This document shows positions 42,637-50,667 of a DNA stretch of 64,000 nucleotides, piece by piece. A program made the position numbers and the translations under genes. This stretch comes from QQVM01 sp964544885 (GTDB lineage Bacteria > Bacteroidota > Bacteroidia > AKYH767-A > 2013-40CM-41-45), in the NCBI GenBank assembly GCA_964544885.1, contig CAZJDX010000011.1:35073-99072 (forward strand). The letters run 5' to 3'. Each line of letters opens with the position of its first letter. The stretch's first letter is position 1. A model generated the notes under the pieces. The model saw only the letters and a program-made list of their open reading frames with translations. It was not told the DNA's origin and did not search any database.

Positions 42637-44352
42637 TCAGTATTTAGCCAGTTTGAATGTTTTCCTTCGGCCAGGGTTCTCAATACTTACAAAGTAGATC
42701 CCTGTTGCTTCTTTTTTCAGGTCCAGCATTACATTCGTTTCACTTGTTTCCATCCGGAGAATCGTTTGCCCGACAGGGCCATACACATGTATGGTTTTCA
42801 TTCTGCTGTCATTTGTCACCAGTTGAAAGACTCCTGAACCCGGATTTGGAAAAACATTGCTGTTGTATGGATCCATTCCAGAATCGGAAATACCGGATGG
42901 AACCGGACAAGTTACGACGAATTGTCCCATCATTCCATCGTCTTCATGAGGCAGCATATGACAGTGGTACATATATGGCATCATAGAATCGCAAAAGGTT
43001 TCGAATTTTGTTATGAAAGTCACGCTTTGCTGTGGCGGAACCAGGACAACATCCTTCCTGCCTTGCATATTCAAGGGTGGGGCGATTCCGTTAATGTCGA
43101 GCAGGTAAAACTGGACATCATGTATATGAAAGGGATGGGCGATCGGAGTCAGGTTAAGCAGCGTCCAGATTTCAATATTATCAAGAGGAGTCGAATAATT
43201 TATGATCCCCATATCAAAACTCTGGTTGTTTATCTGGAACGGCCCCTGAATCGCAGTCGGACCCATATTCAAAGGAGTGAATGTAAGCGTATTGTTCGCA
43301 TTCGCGGAGCTTGAAGGGTAAGGGTTGTTAGTGATTAAGGAGACAGGTAAACTGGTAACAGGTGCGGAATTCGGAGGCCCGATGTTAAAGGTCATGACCG
43401 TGAAATCTGCGCCATTCAATGGATTCAGTGTATATCCGGGAATTACCTGCCCGGCACCAAGCCCGGGTTGGGCGGCTCCATAAATACCATTGGGGATTTC
43501 AGAGGCATAGCTGAGCAGTGAAATGCTTTGTCCGTTCATTCCGCTGAAGTCAACCAGCACTTCCGCACGCTCGCCATTGGCAAGCAGCAGGCGTGTAAGA
43601 GGAACAGGTGCATCAAGCAAGCCCCCATCACTGCCAATCTGATAGAATGTCTGATTTCCCTGCAGCCCCAGATTAAAGACTCTTTCCGATGAGGCGTTCA
43701 GTAATCTCAACCTGATTATCTGCGCAGGCAGGGGAAGATATGGATTAAGGGTGCCATTCACCAGCATGACACTGTCATAGGGATTATTGATCTGAATTTG
43801 TTTTGCATTGTCAAAGCACTTCGATTGAATGACCAGAGGAATATCATCAATACCATAAGTTCTGGGCAGGTCGAGTGCGGATTCAATGCTGTCCCTTACG
43901 ATAATCAGACCGGCTGCTCCCATACTCGTATGCATATTGGTCATCATGTGCAAATGTGGATGATACCAGTAGGTTGAAGCATGATCTCTGACCACAAAAG
44001 AAGGATTCCAGCTTGTTCCCGGTGGTATAAAAATATGCGGACCCCCGTCATTCATTGCCGATACATGCATGCCATGCCAGTGGAGTGTAGTAGTGTCCAT
44101 CAGATGGTTTGTAACTGAAATGTTGACCGAATCGCCTTTGTTAAGAAGCAGAGTCGGTCCCAGGTAAGCCGCATTAACACCCATCGTATGGCTCGTAAAA
44201 CCGGGATAGAATATGACAGATGTATCGCGTATGTTTAAACTAAAGGAAGTTCCGGCGAGAGTGTCCGGAATGGAAAGCAGATTTTGTCCGGAGACACTAA
44301 AATGAAAAATGCTCATGCTTACGAATAAGCAGGGAAGGATTAATTTTTTCAT
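42637..44352 (-). CDS. Secreted multicopper oxidase with T9SS sorting domain
   Basis: A 571-residue cupredoxin oxidase, starting at the ATG at 44352 so that the signal peptide is at the N-terminus (an upstream TTG at 44394 is less likely). All four copper-ligand stretches are present: His-Trp-His (Leu-His-Trp-His-Gly-Met-His), Tyr-Trp-Tyr-His-Pro-His-Leu-His, His-Pro-Phe-His-Ile-His and the type-1 site His-Cys-His-Met-Leu-Pro-His-Glu-Asp. A methionine at the axial position (Asp-Gly-Met-Met) is also seen. The last ~80 residues form a T9SS sorting domain (Val-Phe-Pro-Asn-Pro-Gly-Ser-Gly). It should oxidise metals or phenolics at the cell surface or outside; substrate not determined. Confidence 0.93.
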   Translation of the reverse strand: MKKLILPCLFVSMSIFHFSVSGQNLLSIPDTLAGTSFSLNIRDTSVIFYPGFTSHTMGVNAAYLGPTLLLNKGDSVNISVTNHLMDTTTLHWHGMHVSAMNDGGPHIFIPPGTSWNPSFVVRDHASTYWYHPHLHMMTNMHTSMGAAGLIIVRDSIESALDLPRTYGIDDIPLVIQSKCFDNAKQIQINNPYDSVMLVNGTLNPYLPLPAQIIRLRLLNASSERVFNLGLQGNQTFYQIGSDGGLLDAPVPLTRLLLANGERAEVLVDFSGMNGQSISLLSYASEIPNGIYGAAQPGLGAGQVIPGYTLNPLNGADFTVMTFNIGPPNSAPVTSLPVSLITNNPYPSSSANANNTLTFTPLNMGPTAIQGPFQINNQSFDMGIINYSTPLDNIEIWTLLNLTPIAHPFHIHDVQFYLLDINGIAPPLNMQGRKDVVLVPPQQSVTFITKFETFCDSMMPYMYHCHMLPHEDDGMMGQFVVTCPVPSGISDSGMDPYNSNVFPNPGSGVFQLVTNDSRMKTIHVYGPVGQTILRMETSETNVMLDLKKEATGIYFVSIENPGRRKTFKLAKY

Positions 44353-44628
44353 GAATTGTTCAATAGACAGGATGAAACCGGATGCATTCCTCAATTAACG
44401 GTTGCATTGGATTAGGAGCTGTAAAAATACAAAAATCATTGACGGCACGTGCGATCTGTTTCAGGATAGAGGAACAAATCCGGAATGGTATACCGGCTTT
44501 TTATTCTGAAATACCTTTACTAAACGAGTGATGAAAGAAGCATGCTTTTCATTCTTATTTGTGAAAATCAAAGTTGTATTTGACAGAGGTGGTGCTGGCA
44601 ACAGAAATCCTGAACTGAATGACACGGT

Positions 44629-45393
44629 TCAGGCGGTCCATCCGCCATCGGCCACCAGTACTGCGCCATTCACAAAACTTGAATCTTCGGAGGCAAGGAA
44701 CAAGGCGGCTTTCGCAATCTCTTCCGGTTCTGCAGTTCTTGGATTCAGTACCATTCCCGACATTATTCTGTCATTTACAAGCGGAGTGATCTTGCTGAAA
44801 TCTATCGTCTCAGAAATGTTGGTGCTTACTGCTCCAGGTGCGATGGCATTGCATCTGATTCCTGTCTTTGCATACATATATCCGGTATTCCTGCTTAGTC
44901 CGATCAACGCGTGTTTGCTGCTGGTATAGGCCGCTCCGGCAACCCCGCCTTTGATCCCGCCGATTGAACAGATATTAATGATAATGCCTTTCTGTTTGGC
45001 AAGAAAAATGGGAACAGCAGTTCTCATGGCCTTGAAGGGACCCTCCAGATTCACCTGCATAACTTTAGTCCACAGTTCATTGCTCACTTCTCCCACCGGT
45101 TCAAAATTATCCATGACTCCCGCATTATTGACGAGGATGTCGAGAGTACCATAAGTTTCGGTGGCAGTACGGATCATAGACTTTATATCTTCTTCTTTCG
45201 CCATATCGGCAATGACTGTTGTCAGTTCACCGCCGGCGGTCGCAGCTTCCTTCTTCAATTCATCCAGTCTTACCTGGTTAATGTCAGCGGCTACTACTTT
45301 ACACCCTTCAGCGACAAAGAGTAAGGCAATGGATTTTCCCATTCCTGAGGCGGCGCCGGTGATAATGGCTACCTTGTTTTCAAGTCTTCTCAT
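44629..45393 (-). CDS. Short-chain dehydrogenase/reductase (SDR)
   Basis: A 254-residue classical SDR. The cofactor loop Thr-Gly-Ala-Ala-Ser-Gly-Met-Gly lies at 12-19, the Asn-Asn-Ala-Gly at ~87, the catalytic Ser in Ile-Cys-Ser-Ile-Gly, and Tyr-x3-Lys in Tyr-Thr-Ser-Ser-Lys. The Asp after beta-2 (Ala-Ala-Asp-Ile-Asn) favours NAD(H). The ATG at 45393 fits the domain start; the frame's TTG at 45453 would add an unlikely basic tail. Substrate unknown. Confidence 0.9.
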   Translation of the reverse strand: MRRLENKVAIITGAASGMGKSIALLFVAEGCKVVAADINQVRLDELKKEAATAGGELTTVIADMAKEEDIKSMIRTATETYGTLDILVNNAGVMDNFEPVGEVSNELWTKVMQVNLEGPFKAMRTAVPIFLAKQKGIIINICSIGGIKGGVAGAAYTSSKHALIGLSRNTGYMYAKTGIRCNAIAPGAVSTNISETIDFSKITPLVNDRIMSGMVLNPRTAEPEEIAKAALFLASEDSSFVNGAVLVADGGWTA

Positions 45394-45513
45394 CTTTGAC
45401 GATATATTATGTATGGATTTGTTTTTCTTCGGTAAAGATACGACATGCTGCAATGATCCAGGTCATTCATTCATCCGGTATAAAATGTAATGAGAAAATA
45501 GAAATCCGGCAGA

Positions 45514-46299
45514 TCAGTCTTTGCTAACCAGGTAATAACAGGTTGTTGTAAAAAAGTCTCTTAAATAAGGAATGTTCAGCAGAGAAGGTAATTTTCTGAT
45601 TTTTAAATTGAACTTGATTTCGTAGTTCGGATTGATAAGATAAAAGTCTTCTCTTTCGATTTTCAGTTTGTTCTTCTTTGCCAGTCTCCTGAACTTATTG
45701 ATGCTCATTCTTGTATCCCTGATTTCGAGGAACCCGTCAATTTTTGCCTTACTCTCGCCAAATATTTTCAGAAGCCAGATATTGATTTGTCTTGGTAAGA
45801 GATGGAAGTAAGGCAGTTTGCTCAATATCCTGCTCTCGCACATCTGCTGATGCCCTCCAAATGGCATTCTCCAGGGAGGAAATCCGAAGAAAATTTTTCC
45901 GGTGGGCTTAATGAGTGTTCTGAGGTGGGCTAAAAACTTATCCTGGTCAAAAATATGTTCCAGGGTATCCCGCATGATGATCAGGTCGGGTTGTTCAATA
46001 CTTTCCGGTGTAATGTTGTAAATATCTTCAGCGATCAGCCTGAGGTTCTTTCGCAGCGGATGATTCGCGTAAAATTTCTCTGCGTTTTCAATTTTATTTT
46101 GTTCAATATCTATACCAATAACCCGGCAACCCATATCCAGGAAGGGTTTCATGTTACCTGCTTCTCCGCAACCTATTTCCGCTACAAGCAAGGCATTATG
46201 AACCGGGAATACCTGGTTGATATAAGGGATTACATATTTTTCAGTAACCAATCCCTGTTCCTGAAAATATTTTTCACGGCTTAGGTGTCTCTCCTGCAT
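45514..46299 (-). CDS. SAM-dependent methyltransferase, class I
   Basis: A 261-residue enzyme with motif I Val-Ala-Glu-Ile-Gly-Cys-Gly-Glu-Ala-Gly-Asn near 39, acidic Ile-Gly-Ile-Asp-Ile-Glu, and motif Asp-Leu-Ile-Ile-Met-Arg-Asp-Thr-Leu-Glu-His (~110) of Methyltransf_11/UbiE-like folds. A long basic C-terminus (Ile-Lys-Phe-Asn-Leu-Lys-Ile-Arg-Lys) hints at membrane or nucleic-acid contact. A TACCTTCG promoter element and a 7-base hairpin just before the ATG suggest its own transcript. Confidence 0.8.
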   Translation of the reverse strand: MQERHLSREKYFQEQGLVTEKYVIPYINQVFPVHNALLVAEIGCGEAGNMKPFLDMGCRVIGIDIEQNKIENAEKFYANHPLRKNLRLIAEDIYNITPESIEQPDLIIMRDTLEHIFDQDKFLAHLRTLIKPTGKIFFGFPPWRMPFGGHQQMCESRILSKLPYFHLLPRQINIWLLKIFGESKAKIDGFLEIRDTRMSINKFRRLAKKNKLKIEREDFYLINPNYEIKFNLKIRKLPSLLNIPYLRDFFTTTCYYLVSKD

Positions 46300-46318
46300 A
46301 CTATGTGCATTTCCTTTA

Positions 46319-46340
46319 CTCCGGGTTGAAATGCCCGGAG
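46319..46340. other. Perfect 7-base hairpin at the 5' end of the methyltransferase leader
   Basis: CTCCGGG (46319-46325) and CCCGGAG (46334-46340) form a perfect stem with an 8-base loop. With the -7 element at 46356-46349, it would sit at the very 5' end of the minus-strand mRNA. No T-run follows on either strand, so it is not a standard terminator. Confidence 0.5.
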
Positions 46341-46348
46341 AAAGCAGG

Positions 46349-46356
46349 CGAAGGTA
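46349..46356 (-). promoter_or_regulatory. Candidate -7 element TACCTTCG for the methyltransferase at 45514
   Basis: Fourth occurrence of this variant at a promoter-like position in the window. Confidence 0.35.
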
Positions 46357-46370
46357 GGAAATTCAGCATC

Positions 46371-47723
46371 TTAATCCAGTAAAAATTTAGCTGTTCCGGA
46401 GTCGCCTCCGGGTTCAGAAAGGGTGACGAAGTAAATGCCGCCTGAAAGGTTTCCTGCATTTATACTGAAATGATCTCCTGATACGTATTCATGACGGTAG
46501 ACGACCTGGCCATATACATTGAAGAGAGTCAGGTCCGCACCGGCCAGGAATTTATCTGTCTTGATGTGAATAAGGTCCTCGCGATGAGATGGAATGACTT
46601 CCAGGTTAAAGGTGGCTGGCCTGACCGGTTCAAGACCTGTTCCCTGGCATTGAAGTGAAAACTGTTGAAAAAAATCCCACATCAGATCATTAGCGCTGAT
46701 GAGCATGGAAACCGGATCACCAACACCGGTGGAATTACCTCCGGGCCAGGAATGGCCTCCATCAGCGGTAAGATACAATTCCATATGGTGGTCGCAGGAA
46801 CAATTGTCCCATTTAATATGGGTCAGGCTGCTGTCATGCCTGATAGTGTCATCCGGAGTCTGGCATGAATTGATGAGGGACCATGCATGCATTACCGAAT
46901 CCAATGGGGGATTATAGTGGTTTGATGTTCCGGCACCTATTCCGCCGGTATAAGGGACATTAAAATCCAGATAGGAGTGGAAATGTATGACAGGTACAGG
47001 CCGCGTAGGAGTGCAGTTCTGTACATTCATCGAAGCTGCCACGGGTGCAATGGCAGCAATCCTTCCAGAAAGTTCGCAGGCAAGACGGTAGCTCATGAAA
47101 CCTCCGTTAGACATTCCGGTTGCATAGATCCGGTTGGTATCAATGGTTAATTTATTAATGAGGCTGTCAAGCAGGGTGGAAATGAATCCCACATCATCTA
47201 TGTTATTGTTCATCGCATAACCGCAGCATCCGCCTGCATTCCATGTTCGAATGTTTAGGTTACCTCTGACACCCTCCGGGTAAACGACAATGAATCCCTC
47301 GTTATCCGCTTTTACACTGAGTTGTGATTGGTTTTCAAGTTGCGATCCCCAGCCAAAGCCTCCATGCATGGCAATAAGCATCGGCATGGGAGTACCCTGT
47401 ACATAAGCAGGAGGAAGGTGCAAAAGATAGGTTCTGTACCCTGTGCTGTGCATGATGCTGTCATACTGTGCTGACATTCTTTCTGTATGCCCGCATAGTA
47501 AAAATACCAAAAGCCATCTCAAAAATATCCAGTGACTTTTTTCAACGACTTTTTCCTTTATCCTGCGTTTCACTTCTTGTTCAGACCCGTTCTGAATATG
47601 GACTTCGAAATACGCCTTGTCTAATGAAAAAATACCTGAATATTCTTTAAAGCCTGTTTTTGAGATGGCTTCAAGCAGATTAATTCTACATCCCTTTTTT
47701 ACAGAATATGATCCCATGTTCAT
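46371..47723 (-). CDS. Secreted esterase, PHB-depolymerase/feruloyl-esterase-like, with T9SS sorting domain
   Basis: A 450-residue alpha/beta hydrolase of the LpqC/poly(3-hydroxybutyrate) depolymerase type. The nucleophile is in Ala-Thr-Gly-Met-Ser-Asn-Gly-Gly; an oxyanion-loop His-Gly-Gly-Phe-Gly-Trp is earlier, and a Gly-Gly-His-Ser-Trp-Pro-Gly-Gly carries the catalytic His. The last ~80 residues are a T9SS sorting domain. Odd: the hydrophobic export segment lies at ~67-85 instead of the N-terminus, preceded by 60 basic, non-hydrophobic residues. No better internal start is obvious, so the annotated ATG may be correct or there may be an upstream frameshift. Confidence 0.8.
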   Translation of the reverse strand: MNMGSYSVKKGCRINLLEAISKTGFKEYSGIFSLDKAYFEVHIQNGSEQEVKRRIKEKVVEKSHWIFLRWLLVFLLCGHTERMSAQYDSIMHSTGYRTYLLHLPPAYVQGTPMPMLIAMHGGFGWGSQLENQSQLSVKADNEGFIVVYPEGVRGNLNIRTWNAGGCCGYAMNNNIDDVGFISTLLDSLINKLTIDTNRIYATGMSNGGFMSYRLACELSGRIAAIAPVAASMNVQNCTPTRPVPVIHFHSYLDFNVPYTGGIGAGTSNHYNPPLDSVMHAWSLINSCQTPDDTIRHDSSLTHIKWDNCSCDHHMELYLTADGGHSWPGGNSTGVGDPVSMLISANDLMWDFFQQFSLQCQGTGLEPVRPATFNLEVIPSHREDLIHIKTDKFLAGADLTLFNVYGQVVYRHEYVSGDHFSINAGNLSGGIYFVTLSEPGGDSGTAKFLLD

Positions 47724-47848
47724 TTTTGATTTTTTTGATGTTGATCGGGTCCCTAAATCTTTTCCGGATTAATCATGCCATTTACTTCTTCTTCCAATAG
47801 GATTTCTTTATTACTGTTTCACCTTGCTCCAGCTTGTGATTTTAAACA

Positions 47849-48550
47849 TTACACATTCACACCAAAAAGATAACCCACTAATGCGGATAAGCCCATGGCT
47901 AATGTTCCCCATATGGTGATCCGCGCAATCGCTTTTTTTACGTTTGAACCACCTGTTTTTGCGGATGTTGCTCCTAAAATGACAAGAAAAACTATGGTGA
48001 AACCATATAACCAATATTCCATTCCTTTCACGCTTGCAAAAAGGACTATTAATAAGGGCAGAACACCACCCACTGTAAAAGATGCACCCGAAGCAAGAGC
48101 CGCTTGTATTGGGTTTGCCTGACTGATCTCATTGATACCTAATTCATCTCTGATATGGGTTCCCAGTGCGTCTTTCGCTGTCAATTCAATGGCTACCTGT
48201 CTCGCTGTTTCCTTTTTTAGTCCTCGTTTCTCATAGATCTGAGCTAATATGTTGAGTTCTTCTTCCGGCATTTCCTCCAGCTCTTTTTTCTCCCTTTCTA
48301 TGTCTGCATTTTCTGTGTCAGTCTGTGAACTAACAGAGACATATTCGCCTGCTGCCATAGATAAGGCACCTGCCACAAGTCCGGCAACTGTTGTTAATAC
48401 AATCGGTTCTCTTACGGAGCTGGCCGCGGCAACGCCAATGGCCAGACTGGAAATGGAAATTATTCCATCATTAGCGCCCAAAACAGCAGCTCTTAACCAA
48501 TTGCTCCTGTGTATATAATGACTGTCCAGATAGTTGTCAATCGTTAGCAT
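47849..48550 (-). CDS. VIT1/CCC1-family iron or manganese transporter
   Basis: A 233-residue membrane protein of the vacuolar iron transporter family. It begins with His-Arg-Ser-Asn-Trp-Leu-Arg-Ala-Ala-Val-Leu-Gly-Ala-Asn-Asp-Gly-Ile, the family's metal-gating first helix, then a Met-Ala-Ala-Gly-Glu-Tyr-Val-Ser-Val motif, a charged cytoplasmic loop rich in Glu (metal-binding domain) and three C-terminal TM segments. In bacteria it probably exports or stores Fe2+/Mn2+. The ATG at 48550 is preferred to the upstream frame opening. Confidence 0.87.
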   Translation of the reverse strand: MLTIDNYLDSHYIHRSNWLRAAVLGANDGIISISSLAIGVAAASSVREPIVLTTVAGLVAGALSMAAGEYVSVSSQTDTENADIEREKKELEEMPEEELNILAQIYEKRGLKKETARQVAIELTAKDALGTHIRDELGINEISQANPIQAALASGASFTVGGVLPLLIVLFASVKGMEYWLYGFTIVFLVILGATSAKTGGSNVKKAIARITIWGTLAMGLSALVGYLFGVNV

Positions 48551-48653
48551 GATTATTCTTTGATTTTGATGTCTTTTTAAAATTAATGAAGTGGCGGATA
48601 TAGAAGCCAGCAAGAGTTCTAGTCGTAATTGTTGGTAGTTTTTATGCTATGTG

Positions 48654-49166
48654 TCATAAAGTAGCGAGTGCGGAATTTAATCCCATTGCGCGCCTCCATG
48701 CAGCCAGTTGACCCAGGTGCATCGCCTCATGATTTATGCACATAAAAGCGATGAGGTCCAACAGTGTTGGCATATAACTGCTGAATCGCCATTGTATATC
48801 TTTATTCAATTCATCCTGATCAAGGCGGGACAAGAGTATTTTAACCCTGGTATGCTGCTTATCCAGTTCTCTTAACAACATTTCCTTTGCGGGATATTTG
48901 TTTTTATCCGTATCAGGTTTTCTTGGGTCACCGGGACCTTTTCTTAAAAATAAATCCACCCAAGCGTCGGGCATTTCAAATTTACCGCCTAAATCCTCGA
49001 CTAAGCCTGCGCTACCAGAAATTAAATGACCAAGTGTAAAAGCCGGGTGATTTACAAGTCCGCTTGAGGGGACAGTCGTCATTTGATCCTCAGACAGATC
49101 CAGGACAAGCGCTGTTGCGTACTTTAAATTAAAGTCATATTGCCTTATGATGAACTCTATTGTCAT
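48654..49166 (-). CDS. DinB-like four-helix-bundle protein
   Basis: A 170-residue protein with the DinB_2 layout: four helices and three potential metal-binding histidines (Asn-His-Pro-Ala-Phe near 40; His-Leu-Ile-Ser in the same helix; His-Glu-Ala-Met-His-Leu-Gly-Gln-Leu near 150). DinB/YfiT relatives are putative thiol-dependent S-transferases or damage-induced proteins; the activity here is unknown. Confidence 0.8.
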   Translation of the reverse strand: MTIEFIIRQYDFNLKYATALVLDLSEDQMTTVPSSGLVNHPAFTLGHLISGSAGLVEDLGGKFEMPDAWVDLFLRKGPGDPRKPDTDKNKYPAKEMLLRELDKQHTRVKILLSRLDQDELNKDIQWRFSSYMPTLLDLIAFMCINHEAMHLGQLAAWRRAMGLNSALATL

Positions 49167-49248
49167 CGTTGTCTAATGTGCTTTAAGCAAATGCTCCATG
49201 AATAAGATCTCCAAGTTATGTTCTGTTCTATGCGTGAATAAATATTTC

Positions 49249-49539
49249 TTACTCTCTAAAGCTCAGGTTATTTTCTTTCAATATTTTTTGCAGTGATGGA
49301 ATGCTGCTTTTCCCCAGTCCATGTAACTTCAAAATTTCCTTTTCACTGAAAGCAGATAATTTCTCCGGGCTGCTTATACCTTCTCTTTCCAATGCCCGCC
49401 TTGCCGATGCTCCAAGTAAGGACAGAAAATTTTCTTTTGGTTTACGTTCTGCTTCACAAACCGGGCAAGTTGGACAGTCTGAACTTTTATAAAACTTATG
49501 ACCCTTTCCACAAGTCTTTAATATCTTTTTCGTCACCAT
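49249..49539 (-). CDS. Zinc-knuckle plus helix-hairpin-helix protein (RNAP alpha-CTD-like)
   Basis: A 96-residue protein. Residues ~9-29 contain Cys-Gly-Lys-Gly-His and Cys-Pro-Thr-Cys-Pro-Val-Cys, a small zinc knuckle/rubredoxin-like site. Residues ~42-90 resemble the C-terminal domain of RNA polymerase alpha, with Ser-Ala-Arg-Arg-Ala-Leu-Glu-Arg-Glu-Gly-Ile and a helix-hairpin-helix ending Leu-His-Gly-Leu-Gly-Lys-Ser-Ser. A DNA-binding transcription accessory role is a reasonable inference. The ATG at 49539 gives a domain-only protein. Confidence 0.68.
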   Translation of the reverse strand: MVTKKILKTCGKGHKFYKSSDCPTCPVCEAERKPKENFLSLLGASARRALEREGISSPEKLSAFSEKEILKLHGLGKSSIPSLQKILKENNLSFRE

Positions 49540-49697
49540 TTTTATCTGTAATTTTATTACCAGCGTGTCTCTGTGCAATAACTGCTGCGTTCCCGGTACG
49601 GCATACGGACAGTACCGATAATTGTCAGGAGTCCAGGGAATTCACCCATTCCCATTCCAAAAAAATCTGAAAGAAAGTCCCATGCAGCCATAATGAA

Positions 49698-50078
49698 TTA
49701 GCGTATGCAACCTTTGTAGAAGGCGGAAAATGCATACACTTCCGCTTTGAATAAGTTGTTCCTGATGGCAATGTCCTTGTTCACAATATTTTTTGCATCT
49801 TCTTCATCGACGGCCCGTAACAGGATCATGCCGGTGTCGCTGTATCTACCACCTAAATGAATCTGGTCGCTTTTGCGCAACTCCGCGAGATAAGCCGAAT
49901 GATCCCGGAAATATTCTTGCTCTGCAGCGGGCTTCGATTTATCCCAGCCTGTACCGGTTGTATAAAGGACAATAAAATACTTTAGTCCGGAACCCGGTGC
50001 CGTCTCTTGTGAAATGGCAGATTTACTGATTAGAAAACAAAAGAACAGGAGAAGATAGGTATGCGATTTGATTTTCAT
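49698..50078 (-). CDS. Exported YCII-like protein
   Basis: A 126-residue protein with a signal peptide (to about residue 24) followed by a YciI/DGPF dimeric alpha-beta barrel: Phe-Ile-Val-Leu-Tyr-Thr-Thr-Gly, His-Ser-Ala-Tyr-Leu-Ala-Glu-Leu and a C-terminal Phe-Tyr strand. The histidine near 61 is the usual conserved one. Substrate and reaction unknown; secretion is unusual for this small domain. Confidence 0.75.
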   Translation of the reverse strand: MKIKSHTYLLLFFCFLISKSAISQETAPGSGLKYFIVLYTTGTGWDKSKPAAEQEYFRDHSAYLAELRKSDQIHLGGRYSDTGMILLRAVDEEDAKNIVNKDIAIRNNLFKAEVYAFSAFYKGCIR

Positions 50079-50206
50079 GTGTACGGATTTATCTTGACTG
50101 TCAAATTACAATTAAGGATGGCCGTTAAGGATCCAGCCGGGATGATTTTCTGAACAGCTTGAATTGATCCTGAACAAACTCAGAAAGTCGGGAAATCAGG
50201 TCACCA

Positions 50207-50599
50207 TCACTTTAATCTCTCCAGTTTACCCTTTCTCTTGATCAGATTTTTATAATCCCATTGAATTCTTTTGGACTTTTCCAGCCAGCGCTTCAGGTCC
50301 TTTTTGTTGATCTGTTCTGCAGCGGTATAACGTTTTTCGGCAGCTTTGAAACTCCCTTCCACCTGCAAATCCGGTTCATCGAAGGACTGACCACTCCAGA
50401 AGAGCAAACGAATGCAGTTTTTTAACTTGCTGTAGCCCACAACAGGATTACCATCAAGGAACCAGACTGGATGTGCATGCCAGATCTTCGATTCAGCCTT
50501 CGACAGGTTCGTGTTGATCTCTGTGGCAAGGATATCACAGATCTCTTTATCCATGTCAGCCTGCTTATTGTTGTATTCCTGAATACTAACAGATGTCAT
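50207..50599 (-). CDS. DUF1801-family protein
   Basis: A 130-residue soluble protein matching DUF1801: Lys-Ile-Trp-His-Ala-His-Pro-Val-Trp-Phe, then Leu-Phe-Trp-Ser-Gly-Gln and a helical Lys/Arg-rich tail. Folds of this family (YdhG-like) bind small or hydrophobic ligands, but no activity is known. A larger DUF1801-type protein lies at 56352. Confidence 0.75.
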   Translation of the reverse strand: MTSVSIQEYNNKQADMDKEICDILATEINTNLSKAESKIWHAHPVWFLDGNPVVGYSKLKNCIRLLFWSGQSFDEPDLQVEGSFKAAEKRYTAAEQINKKDLKRWLEKSKRIQWDYKNLIKRKGKLERLK

Positions 50600-50667
50600 A
50601 AACTTATTTTGTGAACAGAGGTTAAATGTGAATGCGGAGATAAAACATGAACCACTTCCTTTCAGAT

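Noticed and set aside
49594..49617. CGGTAC/GTACCG inverted repeat near 49.6 kb
   Set aside because: Six-base arms with a 12-base spacer, no T-run and no clear target; likely chance.
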